From Endozoicomonas sp965198415 (GTDB taxonomy: Bacteria; Pseudomonadota; Gammaproteobacteria; Pseudomonadales; Endozoicomonadaceae): 64,000 nucleotides of DNA. The DNA lies in contig CBDAPN010000032.1 of NCBI GenBank assembly GCA_965198415.1, positions 868,001 through 932,000 on the forward strand, given 5' to 3'. The translations under genes and the position numbers were made by a program. Below the pieces are notes generated by a model. The model made no database searches and was not told the origin of the DNA. It worked only from the letters and a program-made list of their open reading frames with translations. Of this stretch, positions 26,748 through 35,880 are shown one piece after another; positions within the stretch are counted from its first letter, which is position 1, and the number at the start of each line of letters is the position of its first letter.

Positions 26748-28025
26748 TTACAAGTACTGCGCTTGCAGCTTTCGCCACGCAGCTTCACCAATCAAAAGCA
26801 TCATTTGGTCCACAAACGGAGCGGGCAACTCAGTTTCTGAGTGGTTTAATTCAACAATAAAATCATCCAAGGAGGAATCCAGATTATTCAACTGCTGATC
26901 AAGCTGCTGCCAAAACGCGGCGCCCTTAACATAAAAAAGTGGGTAGAAAGACATGTTGCCATCATCAGTCACTTTTCGCTCAGCAGCGTACAACCCGGTA
27001 CCGGCATGAGGGTAGCTGACCTTCATAGCTTGCCACTGGTCTTCAGGGCTTGTTGTGAGCATCCCTGCCATTTCTGTCATTTTCCAGGCGTAGTATTCCG
27101 CCAGACTTTCGTTTATCCACAGCGGCAACTGATAAGGCGATAAAAGGTGAATTGACTCATGCACTGAAATTCGGTGCAGATGTGATTGAGCATTGGTTGA
27201 GAGGATGTCGCTTTCAGCGGGTTTGTTGGCGGGCTTATTAACCGGATAGTTAGCCAGAAAAACCTGTTTGCCTGCTGCCCCCCCAATACTGCCCGAAGCT
27301 CTGTCTTTTTTTAGCCAGACAATACTCCAGTTTTGTTTGTCCGTTTTTTCAGATCCGGTAATGGCAAAAGTCTCTGTCATTTTGCTGATGCTTTGGAACA
27401 AAACGTCGTGCAGTCCAAGGTTGAAGAGTTGAGGGTTGTCTGAGATCAGAGTCATGGTTGTATTGCCCATGGCGATCTTCTTTTTATGCGCGCCCCATAT
27501 CAAAAAAGTGGGTGCCTCATCAGTTGCTGCCAGCCGAGAGCACTGCCCTTGCTGTTCTGGTGTGCAGACGTGAATCGTCTGGTATTGCTGACCTATTTTG
27601 ATTCTGGGCAGCGTGTTGTATTCCGATAACAGCGTCCAGCCCGCAGGGCTGTAATAGCTTTTTTGTTCGGGAATGGGCACACCACTTTCTGGCTCTGGCT
27701 CCAGATTAATGGTCCAGGTGATGCGATCGCAAACGGTGTCGGTGTTGTAGGCAACTTTGGCACCGCTGGTATGACAAAACAACACCGGTGGCGGGCTTGA
27801 CTGGGCACCAAACACCTGACGCGGCGCTTCTACACGAAAAGCCCCTATTTGGGAAGTATCGGCTGTAAACAGTAACTGCTGCGGTTGGTCGGCTTTTTGT
27901 TCAATGGTATAGGTGATAGCGGGCTTGGAGTTGGTTTGGCGCGATAGCTTAGTGGTGCACCCTGCAAGCACTACGCAAATGATCATTGTAATAGGTAAAT
28001 AAATTGGACAGCGAAGTTTTGCCAT
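26748..28025 (-). CDS. lipoprotein with gluzincin-type metallopeptidase motif
   Basis: The 425-aa product starts with a lipoprotein signal (VVLAGC, Cys at 23). The N-terminal two thirds is unrecognised. At about residues 307-332 it has HESIHLLSP followed by PLWINESLAEYYAW: a HExxH zinc motif with a Glu in a WxNESxAxYY context 18 residues downstream, as in M1/M61-like gluzincin peptidases. So a periplasm- or surface-facing zinc peptidase is likely, with unknown substrate. The start ATG has only a distant AAAGG. It is divergent from the fabV remnant. Confidence 0.65.
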   Translation of the reverse strand: MAKLRCPIYLPITMIICVVLAGCTTKLSRQTNSKPAITYTIEQKADQPQQLLFTADTSQIGAFRVEAPRQVFGAQSSPPPVLFCHTSGAKVAYNTDTVCDRITWTINLEPEPESGVPIPEQKSYYSPAGWTLLSEYNTLPRIKIGQQYQTIHVCTPEQQGQCSRLAATDEAPTFLIWGAHKKKIAMGNTTMTLISDNPQLFNLGLHDVLFQSISKMTETFAITGSEKTDKQNWSIVWLKKDRASGSIGGAAGKQVFLANYPVNKPANKPAESDILSTNAQSHLHRISVHESIHLLSPYQLPLWINESLAEYYAWKMTEMAGMLTTSPEDQWQAMKVSYPHAGTGLYAAERKVTDDGNMSFYPLFYVKGAAFWQQLDQQLNNLDSSLDDFIVELNHSETELPAPFVDQMMLLIGEAAWRKLQAQYL

Positions 28026-28402
28026 TAATCAAGATACCTTTGGAGCCTGAAAGTGAGATCCGCATATTGTCTTGAATGCTGTTCTTTTTCAATATTGGAA
28101 TATACTAATCCACTAATTACATTAAAAAAGAATAACCATTACTGAGCCCTGACAATGCTTGGCTGATTCATCCCACTCGGGCTTGATTGCTCATCCACCC
28201 CACCAACAACTGTACAAAAAATAACCATCATAAAAGTGAAACACCGCCGTTGCCTCAGCGGTGGTTTTCCTCACAAGACTCACAATGTTATCCACAGAAT
28301 CTGTGATTAAGTATTTCCCGCGCCGGATTCACGTGGAATAACATGGCGATTCTCGCTACTCTCACACTCCGTTTCATTAAGCAGTCATGTTGTAGTTTTT
28401 TA
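28026..28402. other. intergenic region upstream of the fabV remnant
   Basis: No independent gene is supported, apart from a possible N-terminal extension of the fabV frame beginning at ATG 28343, which has GGA six bases upstream. A terminator-like hairpin lies at 28238-28268. Confidence 0.4.
28238..28268 (+). terminator. terminator-like hairpin upstream of the fabV remnant
   Basis: CACCGC (28242-28247) pairs with GCGGTG (28258-28263), extended by AAA and TTT across a bulged G, then TTTTCC. No plus-strand gene ends here, so it may be a leader attenuator or a leftover of an older arrangement. Confidence 0.35.
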
Positions 28403-29002
28403 ATGATCATAACGCCGAAAATAAAGAATACTGTGGCACTTAATTGTTATCCACAGGGTTGTGGAGAAGCTGTTAAACGACAGATCAACTACGTTAAAGA
28501 GCAGGTCAAAAAAGAAACGATGCACAGGGAAGGCCCAAAACGTGTTTTAATTCTTGGTGCTTCTTCCGGGCTTGGCTTGGCTAAAAAGGATTTACAACAA
28601 CAGGCAGAGCGCATGCAGCAGTGGCTAAAACCTTTGGGTGGTGATGCCTGGGTAGTGGTTTGCAAGGCTTTGGTGACCAAGGCCAGCGTCTTTATTCCTG
28701 CTCTGTCGCCTTATATTATGGCGCTGTTTAAGGTGATGAAAGCGATGGGGTTGCATGAAGGCTGTATTGAACAAATGTACCGGCTGTTTTCCAGCCAGCT
28801 TTACCCAACAAACAACGATTGCCCGCAATCAGACAGTGAGCGTATGATCCGTATAGATGACTGGGAACTTCGTGAGGATGTTCAAACCCGGGTTAATCAG
28901 CTGCTAAGAAGCCTCACGGCGGAGAATTTTAAAAAAATACTGGACTACCACGGTCTGCGGCAAGAGTTTTTACAGCTCAACGGCTTTGGCTTTGACGGTT
29001 AA
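28403..29002 (+). pseudogene. fabV: fabV (trans-2-enoyl-ACP/CoA reductase) with large in-frame deletion
   Basis: The ends match FabV, an NADH-dependent enoyl reductase of about 400 aa. The N-terminus has MIITPKI, then CYPQGC and INYVKEQ, and the nucleotide-binding LILGASSGLGLA; the C-terminus has IPALSPYIMALFKVMKAMGLHEGCIEQMYRLF, IDDWELREDVQ and EFLQLNGFGF. Between GLGLA and KKDLQQQAERM roughly 190 residues are missing, including the middle of the Rossmann fold and the Tyr-x8-Lys active site. The frame stays open throughout (199 aa; 219 aa from ATG 28343, which has the better ribosome site). It cannot be an active reductase. An internal deletion is the simplest explanation. Confidence 0.8.
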
Positions 29003-29082
29003 GCATTCACAACTATTAAAAACTCAGGTTTTGGTCAGGGAGCTGTTGCTTTAAAAACCACACCTCTTATGGAACTGTTAAC

Positions 29083-29961
29083 ATGTCGTCTATTATTCAA
29101 ACTCTAGAGAACTCAACGCCCTATCTGGCGTTTATGCTAGTCCTTATTGGACTGATCGTCGGCAGCTTTTTGAATGTGGTCATTCACCGCTTACCCGTCA
29201 TGATGGAACGGCAATGGCAACAGGAAAGCCGAGCCATTTTGGACCCGGAAGTCGAGCCAGAACCGCAACCAGCCTACAACCTAATGGTACCGGCATCCAC
29301 CTGCCCTTCCTGCCAACATAAAATTCGTGCCTGGGAGAATATCCCGGTCATCAGCTACCTGTTTCTCAAAGGCAAGTGTGCCGGTTGCATGAGCAGTATT
29401 TCTCTGCGCTATCCCGCCATCGAAATAGTCAGCGCCTTAATGACACTGGCGATCGGCCTTAACTGCGGCTTAACTGTGGAGACACTGGCCTTTTGTCTGT
29501 TTGGCTGGTCGCTGTTGGTGCTGACCATGATCGATTTCGATACACAGCTACTGCCCGATAGCATTACGCTCCCGCTGCTGTGGGGGGGATTGATTGTTAA
29601 CAGTTTTAATCTGGTGGTGACTCTGGATCAAGCGCTTTGGGGGGCTGTGGCTGGCTACCTTTCCCTTTGGAGTGTGTACTGGGTTTTCAAACTACTCACC
29701 GGCAAAGAAGGCATGGGCTACGGTGACTTCAAATTGCTGGCCGCCCTCGGTGCGTGGCTAGGCTGGATGAAACTGCCTCTGATTATTCTACTCTCGTCCA
29801 TGGTGGGTACTCTTGCTGCTCTGTTGTTGATTATCACTAAACGACAAGATCGCTCTAACCCGATACCTTTTGGCCCTTATCTGGCGGTTGCTGGTTTTGT
29901 CGCTATGATTTGGGGCGAGCAACTGGTAGACCTATATCTGAGTTTTTCAGGGTTGAATTAA
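29083..29961 (+). CDS. pilD: prepilin leader peptidase/N-methyltransferase PilD
   Basis: This 292-aa polytopic enzyme cleaves and N-methylates type IV prepilins and type II pseudopilins. GLIVGSFLNVVIHRLP, two CxxC zinc pairs (CPSCQHKI, CAGCMSSIS), FDTQLLPDSITLPLL and GYGDFKLLAALGAWLG carry the methyltransferase region and the two catalytic aspartates. The ATG follows an A/C-rich leader. It is followed by coaE with a 1-base overlap (TAATG). Its substrates are probably the pilins encoded at 50.9-56.0 kb in this window. Confidence 0.95.
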   Translation: MSSIIQTLENSTPYLAFMLVLIGLIVGSFLNVVIHRLPVMMERQWQQESRAILDPEVEPEPQPAYNLMVPASTCPSCQHKIRAWENIPVISYLFLKGKCAGCMSSISLRYPAIEIVSALMTLAIGLNCGLTVETLAFCLFGWSLLVLTMIDFDTQLLPDSITLPLLWGGLIVNSFNLVVTLDQALWGAVAGYLSLWSVYWVFKLLTGKEGMGYGDFKLLAALGAWLGWMKLPLIILLSSMVGTLAALLLIITKRQDRSNPIPFGPYLAVAGFVAMIWGEQLVDLYLSFSGLN

Positions 29962-30575
29962 TGAGCGCAAACTCCTCTCAAAAAAAACCTTATACAGTGG
30001 GCGTTACCGGTGGTATTGGTAGCGGTAAGACGGCGGTGACTGATTTTTTTGCCAGCAAGGGCATTTACATTGCCGATGCCGACGTCGCCGCCAGAGCCGT
30101 AGTGGAGCCAGGCAAGCCGGCGCTGAAAGAAATTGTGCAGCGTTACGGTCAGGCCATTCTTAACAACGGTACTCTTAACCGGCAAAAACTGCGTGCAATT
30201 ATTTTTGCTGACCCAACGGAGCGCCAATGGCTTGAGGGGCTTTTACACCCGCTAATTGAACAGCAAATTCTCCATGAACTGAGCATTGCGCGCTCCCCCT
30301 ACGCCATTTTGGTCGCCCCATTGATGCTAGAAGCTGGTCAAAATGAGTGGGTGGATCGTTTGCTGGTGGTGGATGTGCCAGAGCAGATTCAAATTGACCG
30401 CACCACGGCTCGGGATCAGATAACCGAGGAGCAAACACGACAGATTATTAACAGTCAAATCGGGAGGGAGCAACGAATCCGTGAGGCGGATGATGTTGTG
30501 GATAACAGTGGTACGTTAGAGCAGCTCCATCAAACGCTTGGCGAGCTGCACACACATTACCTGAATCTTGCTTAG
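29961..30575 (+). CDS. coaE: dephospho-CoA kinase (CoaE)
   Basis: This 204-aa cytoplasmic kinase performs the last step of CoA synthesis. P-loop GVTGGIGSGKTAV, DADVAARAVVEPG, HPLIEQQI and VAPLMLEAGQNEWVDRLLVVDVP are typical. The frame is open upstream inside pilD, but the ATG overlapping the pilD TAA gives the standard N-terminus. The pilD-coaE order is conserved in gammaproteobacteria; the usual third gene yacG is not found directly downstream. Confidence 0.95.
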   Translation: MSANSSQKKPYTVGVTGGIGSGKTAVTDFFASKGIYIADADVAARAVVEPGKPALKEIVQRYGQAILNNGTLNRQKLRAIIFADPTERQWLEGLLHPLIEQQILHELSIARSPYAILVAPLMLEAGQNEWVDRLLVVDVPEQIQIDRTTARDQITEEQTRQIINSQIGREQRIREADDVVDNSGTLEQLHQTLGELHTHYLNLA

Positions 30576-30663
30576 CAGGGGGTAGAGAATAACCTCTCCC
30601 ACCTTGTCATGCCGCTCTACAGAGCGAAAAAGCAGATAGCCCTACGAATACGTGTACGAAGTG

Positions 30664-30861
30664 TCAGATTGTTTCTCTTGATCCTTTATGGCAGTTTCTT
30701 GCTAATAATATGGCTCTGTGGCGAGGCGAGTTTGTTAAATGGCTAATGACCGTCGTTGGACTGATCCCCAGGACACGACCTGTATACCTGGGGGCTTTGA
30801 GATTTTTCACAACTCCATCTGTGGTATCACAGTGAACACATACAACTTTAATGACTGCCAT
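30664..30861 (-). pseudogene. IS1-family InsA remnant with internal deletion
   Basis: The reading MAVIKVVCVHCDTTDGVVKN matches the zinc-finger start of IS1 InsA, and the later piece GRVLGISPTTVISHLTNS matches its helix-turn-helix end. The central part, including the second CxxC, is missing, and no InsB follows. This is a decayed IS1 relic at the left edge of the duplication-rich island. Confidence 0.55.
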
Positions 30862-31090
30862 AAGGAAAAACGAATAGAGTATTAGCAAAGCTCTCCCGAT
30901 AAATACACGAGATCAACGCATCTGATTCATAACCCACAGAAGGTAAAAGTGTAGTACTAGTCAATATGAGACTTTCACCCTTTCCATATTCGGTTAACTA
31001 TGTTGATGTATGGCCTTTCCTCTTTGCATTGGGTCAAAGCAGGCCAAAAGCCTAACTAGCCAATGATCGGGAGGCTTTTCAGCCGCCCAT

Positions 31091-31543
31091 CTACAGTTTA
31101 ATTTTAGTCACCTCCACATAGCTGTTTATTACCTCGCGATGTGGATTATAAGAATTGAAATGCAAACCGTGCTTAGAGACAGTGTGAACGTATCCGACTT
31201 TAAAAATGCCGGGGTTTTTGTACCACTCTACTTCACCGTAGTAGTTTTTGCCTTTAGATTTTATGGTAGAGACCTTAAAGGCTTGAGCACTGTGTACCCA
31301 ACCACATGTCGACCAAGCTGCATTCAAAGTAGTAATATGAAACTTGAAACTTTTGCCCGGCATAACTTTAGCGGATTCTGGCTCAACCGAATAAACGCAA
31401 CGCTCATCAGCACTCGTAGTTTCTACATATAAAGGCAGACCCACATAATTTACGAATGTCACAAATCCGCCATCCGCTAAAAGATGAGAGGAGAGAAAAG
31501 TGGTAACGCAAGTGATAAATATTAATGTGCAAAACTTTTTCAT
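31091..31543 (-). CDS. small secreted protein, copy A
   Basis: This 150-aa product has a clear Sec signal peptide (MKKF, hydrophobic core, cleavage after LLA near residue 23), so it should be exported. The mature part is about 127 aa, rich in aromatic residues and beta-strand patterns, with two Cys that could form a disulfide. KSKGKNYYGEVEWYK and HTVSKHGLHFNSY are the most striking stretches. No family is recognised. It is paralogous to the gene at 32099-32548, part of a 1-kb tandem duplication. Confidence 0.65.
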   Translation of the reverse strand: MKKFCTLIFITCVTTFLSSHLLADGGFVTFVNYVGLPLYVETTSADERCVYSVEPESAKVMPGKSFKFHITTLNAAWSTCGWVHSAQAFKVSTIKSKGKNYYGEVEWYKNPGIFKVGYVHTVSKHGLHFNSYNPHREVINSYVEVTKIKL

Positions 31544-32098
31544 AGAATGTACTCTTTACAAATAAGATGTTTAAAACTTGCCATTATTTCTACTGAGTAA
31601 CACACAAAATAGCAATGCCTGATGGTTAAACCCTAAAGTAAATTAACTCTATTACAATATGCCAGTTACGCCATTATTAGACTCCAACAATATTGCTATA
31701 TCAGCTTAATTTTTTAAGCATTGTTGGCGAAATCACTGACAACACCTTGCAAGCGATAGAAAACAATCGCACCCAACGTCCTAAGAAACTTTATAGCTAA
31801 GAATGTTGCTTCACCTGTAAGGCGGCAGAGTTTTTTTGCACCGTTTACACTAGAAAAATAATACGAGGGTTAGCAGCTACTGGTAGTGGCTTATTACTGC
31901 AAGGTCACGAAAACAGGAGTGAATGATGTCATCCTGTTTCCTCCGCAAAAAGTAAAATCGTAGTACTAGTTAATATGAGATTTTCACCCTTTCCATATTC
32001 GGTTAATTACGTTGATGTATGGCCTTTCCTCTTTGCATCGGGTCAGAATAAACCAAAACCTTAACTAGCAATGATCGGGAGACTTTTCAGCCGCCCAT
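31544..32098. other. spacer between the duplicated secreted-protein genes
   Basis: No supported gene. It holds the upstream region of copy A, which is homologous to the upstream region of copy B and includes a GGCGGCAG-containing stretch near 31,820, and then the downstream flank of copy B. Confidence 0.5.
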
Positions 32099-32548
32099 CT
32101 ATAGCTTAATTTTAGTCACCTCCACATAGCTGTTTGTTTTTTCCCACTCCCGCTTATAAGCATTGAAATGCAAACCGTGCGAAGAGACAGTGTGAACGTG
32201 TCCGAGTTTAAAAATTCCGGGTTTTTTGTACCACTCTACTTCACCGTAGTAGTTTTTGCCTTTATGTTTTTTGGTATAGACCTTAAAGACTTGAGAACTG
32301 TGTTCCCAACCACATGATGAGAAAAAACCATTATAAGTAACAATATTAAACTTCAAACTTTTGCCCGGCATAACTGTAGCGGGGTCTGGCTCAACCTTAT
32401 CAAGGCAATACTTATCACTCGTAGTTTCTACATATAAAGGCAGACCCACATAATTTACGACTGTCATAAATCCGCCATCCGCTAAAAGGCGAGAGGAGAG
32501 AAAAGTGGTAACGCAAGTGATAAGTATTAATGCGCAAAACTTTTTCAT
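32099..32548 (-). CDS. small secreted protein, copy B
   Basis: This 149-aa product is closely similar to the product of 31091-31543, with the same signal peptide, the same GKNYYGEVEWYK core and the same C-terminus SYVEVTKIKL. Differences cluster in the central part, which may reflect drift or selection. It has its own ribosome site (AAAGAG) and appears independently transcribed. Unknown function; exported by prediction. Confidence 0.65.
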   Translation of the reverse strand: MKKFCALILITCVTTFLSSRLLADGGFMTVVNYVGLPLYVETTSDKYCLDKVEPDPATVMPGKSLKFNIVTYNGFFSSCGWEHSSQVFKVYTKKHKGKNYYGEVEWYKKPGIFKLGHVHTVSSHGLHFNAYKREWEKTNSYVEVTKIKL

Positions 32549-33185
32549 AGAATGTACTCTTTACAAATAAGATGATTAAAAATTGCAATTATTTCTACTG
32601 AATAACACACAAAATAGCCAATGCCTGATGGTCAAACCCTAAAGAAAATTAAGTCTATTACAATATGCCCATTATGCCATTATTAAACTCCAACATTATT
32701 GTTATATCAGTTTAATTATTTAAGCATTGTTGGCGAATTCACTGACAACACCTTGCAAGATATAGAAATCAACTCTCAGAAAAAAATGTCACCCAACGCC
32801 CTAAGATACTGTATAGCCAAGGCTCTTTGCTTCACCTGTAAGGCGGCAGATTTTTTTGCACCACTTACGCTGGAAAAATAATCCGAGGGGTTAGAACCAT
32901 CCCAAGAGTCTGTATCAGTAATGACATACCGGACATATTGTATTATTCGCATTCTGACTCTAACTCTCTAAAACCAAGGAATTCTGGCTCTTAGGTTACT
33001 AATCCAGAGCCAGCTGGTCGACAATAGTTAGAAGCTACTGGCAGTGACTTATTGCTGCAAGGTAACGAAAACAGGAGTGGATAATGTCATCCCGTCACCT
33101 TTGCTGAAGACAGGGTTATAGCACCAGTAAATATGAGGCTTTCACCCCAACAATTCAAGCCATGCATAACTTTTTACTCACCAAT
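32549..33185. other. non-coding flank shared by duplicated units
   Basis: No gene is supported. From the GGCGGCAG at 32842 rightwards this sequence is repeated, nearly unchanged, from 36623, and forms the left end of the kinase-gene duplication. Confidence 0.5.
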
Positions 33186-33222
33186 AAAAAAAGCCAGGCC
33201 TTTCAAATTAAAAGACCTGACT
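33186..33222 (-). terminator. terminator of kinase-like gene 1
   Basis: On the minus strand GTCAGGTCTTT and AAAGGCCTGGC pair over 11 bp (two G-U pairs) and are followed by seven T. It lies about 55 bp after the stop. An equivalent with compensating changes follows kinase gene 2. Confidence 0.75.
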
Positions 33223-33275
33223 CCCTTTGTTACCACTGACTAACTTTTGGCTTGTCGTGAATAGCAATTTTTCAT

Positions 33276-35075
33276 CTAAAGCGAATTAACCAACCTATCA
33301 AATTCAGCATCACAATCTTCTTTCTCAGAGATTCTTTTAAGTAATGAGCCAATTTTAGACACTCCCACATCTGAATTTTCAAATTTAGGTAAATTTCCAA
33401 ACTGGCTCGAATCAGCTTTTATAAGTACCGTTGTTAACAATTTCAAACCAACTAAGTATTGGTCTGATTTTTTGGCTTTCTTACGCCATTGCGATACTTC
33501 AGACAAAGCAAATTTTTTTCCATCACAACCTTTAATTATCTTAAGAAATTCATCTGCTTTCATTTCACTATAACTTTCCATTTGCTTATTAACATGTTGT
33601 ATGAAAGCAGCATTGTTACCCGAATTACGTACTAGATGAGAGTTGGAGATCACATCTTCATTAAAAACTTTGTTCTCATTCGAAAAGAATTTCGTAAACT
33701 CATCAATTAGATTGTTTTTTATCTTATCCTTGAAAATTCCATCAGTAGTCCCCGCTAAAAAACTACCTATGATTTTAAAGAGCTCTGGTTCTAACTTATT
33801 TATATCGACACCATCCTTACGCAGCTGTTTGTAAAAGTTTTCTCTTAACGATGAAATAGATTTTACAAATTCTTTAGTGTAATTTTTTGCATCCAATTCA
33901 TGTCTCAAAAATTCTGCTGCTGCACTAATATCACGCATTTCATTATTATCTTCTTTGGAATTGATTCCCTTTGCGGTGTTCACACCGGGATCGATTAAAG
34001 CAAGCTCTATATCCCCACCGTTTTTCCTCATCTTTATATTTTTCAAGATTGCGTCACCATGGAACACTTTTTTCTCTTTCATTTCTTTCAAACCCTCAAA
34101 GAATTTCTTTATTATAGGTCTGACTTCACTAGTTTCAAGGGTATTAAAATCTAACTTTTCAAGTTTCTCCATAGTAATGTACGCTGTTTTCTGATTCTCA
34201 GAAACACTAAATGAATCACATTTAACATAGTTATCAAACTGCATTAAACTCAACACAGATTTTAATTTTTCTTTATAATCCGGGTCACCCTCCATGCTTT
34301 TATCAGAAACTTCAGAAACTACCTTCTCATTATTTAAGGAATAAACAGTAGAGTTCCTTCCATTACCCACAACCTCTAAATTTGAATAATCAATATCTTT
34401 ATTACATGGTAATGGAACATTAACCGACTCATCTAACATATCATTAAGTTCTGAAGCACAAATTAATGCTTTATCCGCTGTTGAACTGATGACTTGATAG
34501 ACATTAGTCAATCCACCCTTATTTTTTGTACACAGGTTTCCTGTGTTGCTTAAGCCATCCTTACTGGCTTCTTTAATATCGACAAGAAACAACATGTTTT
34601 TGCCTTTCTGGGCAATGACACCATCCATATTGCTAATACTATGGATGGGTAATTGATCACTAAGACCTGACAACCACATGGCTTGTTTTAATTGCTTATG
34701 TTCTTTATCACTTATATTGAGCAACGGTTTGTTATCAACACGATTCAGGTTATGAGGCTGATTCTTTTGGGATGCCGATGCATGGATGGATTGGTTATCA
34801 AAAGCAGTAGTTTTTAGTTCCTGACCTCCCATATCATTAGTTTCTATTACTTTATTGTCTATTGTACTGGTTATTGCGTCCCGACTGGTGGGTGGAACAC
34901 TTATCTTCCTATTTTTGTTTCCATTATTTGAATTATTTCTCATCATCAGATATCTAGCTGCGCGTACAAGCTTTTTTACCCCTCTTCCGAAAGCTTTACG
35001 CATTTTTTTTACATTCGATATATTTCTAACTTGACCATTGGTCGCGCTGACCGGTTTGTTGTTATTAAGTTCCAT
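33276..35075 (-). CDS. eukaryotic-like protein kinase-fold protein, copy 1
   Basis: The 599-aa product has no Sec signal. N-terminal residues of about 20-50 form a basic amphipathic stretch (KKMRKAFGRGVKKLVRAARYL), followed by a low-complexity linker. A kinase fold lies near residues 225-400: glycine loop VGNGRNSTVYSL, then KVVSEV where VAIK is expected, HGDAILKNI (HxD...N catalytic loop) and ALIDPG (DFG equivalent). The catalytic Asp, Asn and metal Asp are present but the beta-3 Lys is Glu. About 200 helical residues follow. The ATG at 35073-35075 has GGGAG five bases upstream. It resembles kinase-like effectors of intracellular bacteria in layout; the effector role is inference. Confidence 0.65.
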   Translation of the reverse strand: MELNNNKPVSATNGQVRNISNVKKMRKAFGRGVKKLVRAARYLMMRNNSNNGNKNRKISVPPTSRDAITSTIDNKVIETNDMGGQELKTTAFDNQSIHASASQKNQPHNLNRVDNKPLLNISDKEHKQLKQAMWLSGLSDQLPIHSISNMDGVIAQKGKNMLFLVDIKEASKDGLSNTGNLCTKNKGGLTNVYQVISSTADKALICASELNDMLDESVNVPLPCNKDIDYSNLEVVGNGRNSTVYSLNNEKVVSEVSDKSMEGDPDYKEKLKSVLSLMQFDNYVKCDSFSVSENQKTAYITMEKLEKLDFNTLETSEVRPIIKKFFEGLKEMKEKKVFHGDAILKNIKMRKNGGDIELALIDPGVNTAKGINSKEDNNEMRDISAAAEFLRHELDAKNYTKEFVKSISSLRENFYKQLRKDGVDINKLEPELFKIIGSFLAGTTDGIFKDKIKNNLIDEFTKFFSNENKVFNEDVISNSHLVRNSGNNAAFIQHVNKQMESYSEMKADEFLKIIKGCDGKKFALSEVSQWRKKAKKSDQYLVGLKLLTTVLIKADSSQFGNLPKFENSDVGVSKIGSLLKRISEKEDCDAEFDRLVNSL

Positions 35076-35562
35076 ATCCACTCCCAGAAAAGATCCGTAT
35101 TTTCATGCTGACTAAATAGCCAATTATCATTCGATATAATTTCGGCTATTTATTCCTGCACCATTTCATATCGGCAACTGTGCTGCCTTTGATTTGATCA
35201 GTTTATTATAACAGCCCAAGCCTTGCTTCACATGGATTAAGCCACTAAAACTGCCCATAAAATTATCTTACACTATTGGTTATATTTATTTTTTAGCGCT
35301 GTCAGAAATATGCCAATTTTCCTGAGATATTTAAGCCAACTCGCGTAGTGTCACAGATTAATGAAGCCCCCCCCAAAGCAGTACATTCATTTTTCTTATT
35401 TCAGCAATAGGGTGTATGCCTTACCGACAGTCAGAAAGCTGAGGCCTACACCTCAACCACTGAATGCTTATAAAGCATGCCGCTCTTTAGGGAGCATGAC
35501 GACTCCAATTTCAGGGTGCTCGGACCCCCCATGCCGCACCTTTAAATCTTCGTTTATTTTTA
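35076..35562. other. upstream region of kinase-like gene 1
   Basis: No gene is supported. A minus-strand TATAAT (35205-35210) lies about 130 bp before the kinase start, and a further AT-rich promoter-like segment near 35,270 is shared with copy 2. The right part (about 35,395-35,540) is repeated near 39,200-39,335 and contains short broken frames. Confidence 0.4.
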
Positions 35563-35763
35563 TTGATGCGGGCTGTCGCTTTTGATGAGGCTCGCTATCG
35601 AGTCAGGGAGAGCTATGCTGCCGAATACCTAGCCGTTGCCAGACAGGTGACTCTTAATCTGCTCAAGCTGGATACTTCTGTGAAAGCGGGTATCAAGAAT
35701 AAGTGTAAAAACTTTGGCTGGAGTGAAGAATATGTGATGAAATTGCTTGGCTTGATTAATTAG
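35563..35763 (+). pseudogene. C-terminal fragment of an ISAs1-family transposase
   Basis: VAFDEARYRVRESYAAEYLAVARQ, then TLNLLKLDTSVKAGIKNK and GWSEEYVMKLLG, match the last 60 residues of ISAs1-family DDE transposases. Everything upstream, including the catalytic residues, is absent. It marks one end of the segment that interrupts duplication copy 1. Confidence 0.65.
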
Positions 35764-35880
35764 CGATCATGTTTTTGCCCTAGTGGGCTGAATCGTTACA
35801 ACAAACTATGTTTTCAGCGGACGGTTTCTGATATCGTAAAGAATGCTGTTGTATCTATTAGTCTTTAATAAGCGAATAAA

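Larger units (their letters stand above)
30945..32900. repeat. tandem duplication of about 1.0 kb carrying a small secreted protein gene
   Basis: Sequence from about 30,945 to 31,890 is repeated from about 31,953 to 32,900 with a period near 1,008 bp. Both the genes and their flanks match (for example the downstream stretch near 30,950 and 31,960, and the upstream stretch near 31,560 and 32,565), with scattered substitutions and small indels. The copies are old enough to have diverged. Confidence 0.8.

Noticed and set aside
26531..26791. 86-codon minus-strand frame overlapping the end of the lipoprotein gene
   Set aside because: No ribosome site, composition unlike a protein of this genome, and overlap with a real gene.
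30576..30620. Hairpin after coaE considered as terminator
   Set aside because: The stem is short with a bulge and there is no following T-run.
30600..31000. yacG expected after pilD-coaE
   Set aside because: No CxxC...CxxxC zinc-finger ORF of 60-70 codons follows coaE; the next sequence is an IS1 relic on the other strand.
31046..31079. AAAAGCCT/AGGCTTTT hairpin after secreted protein copy A as terminator
   Set aside because: The loop is long (18 nt) and the pairing is not kept in the duplicated copy B, so support is weak.
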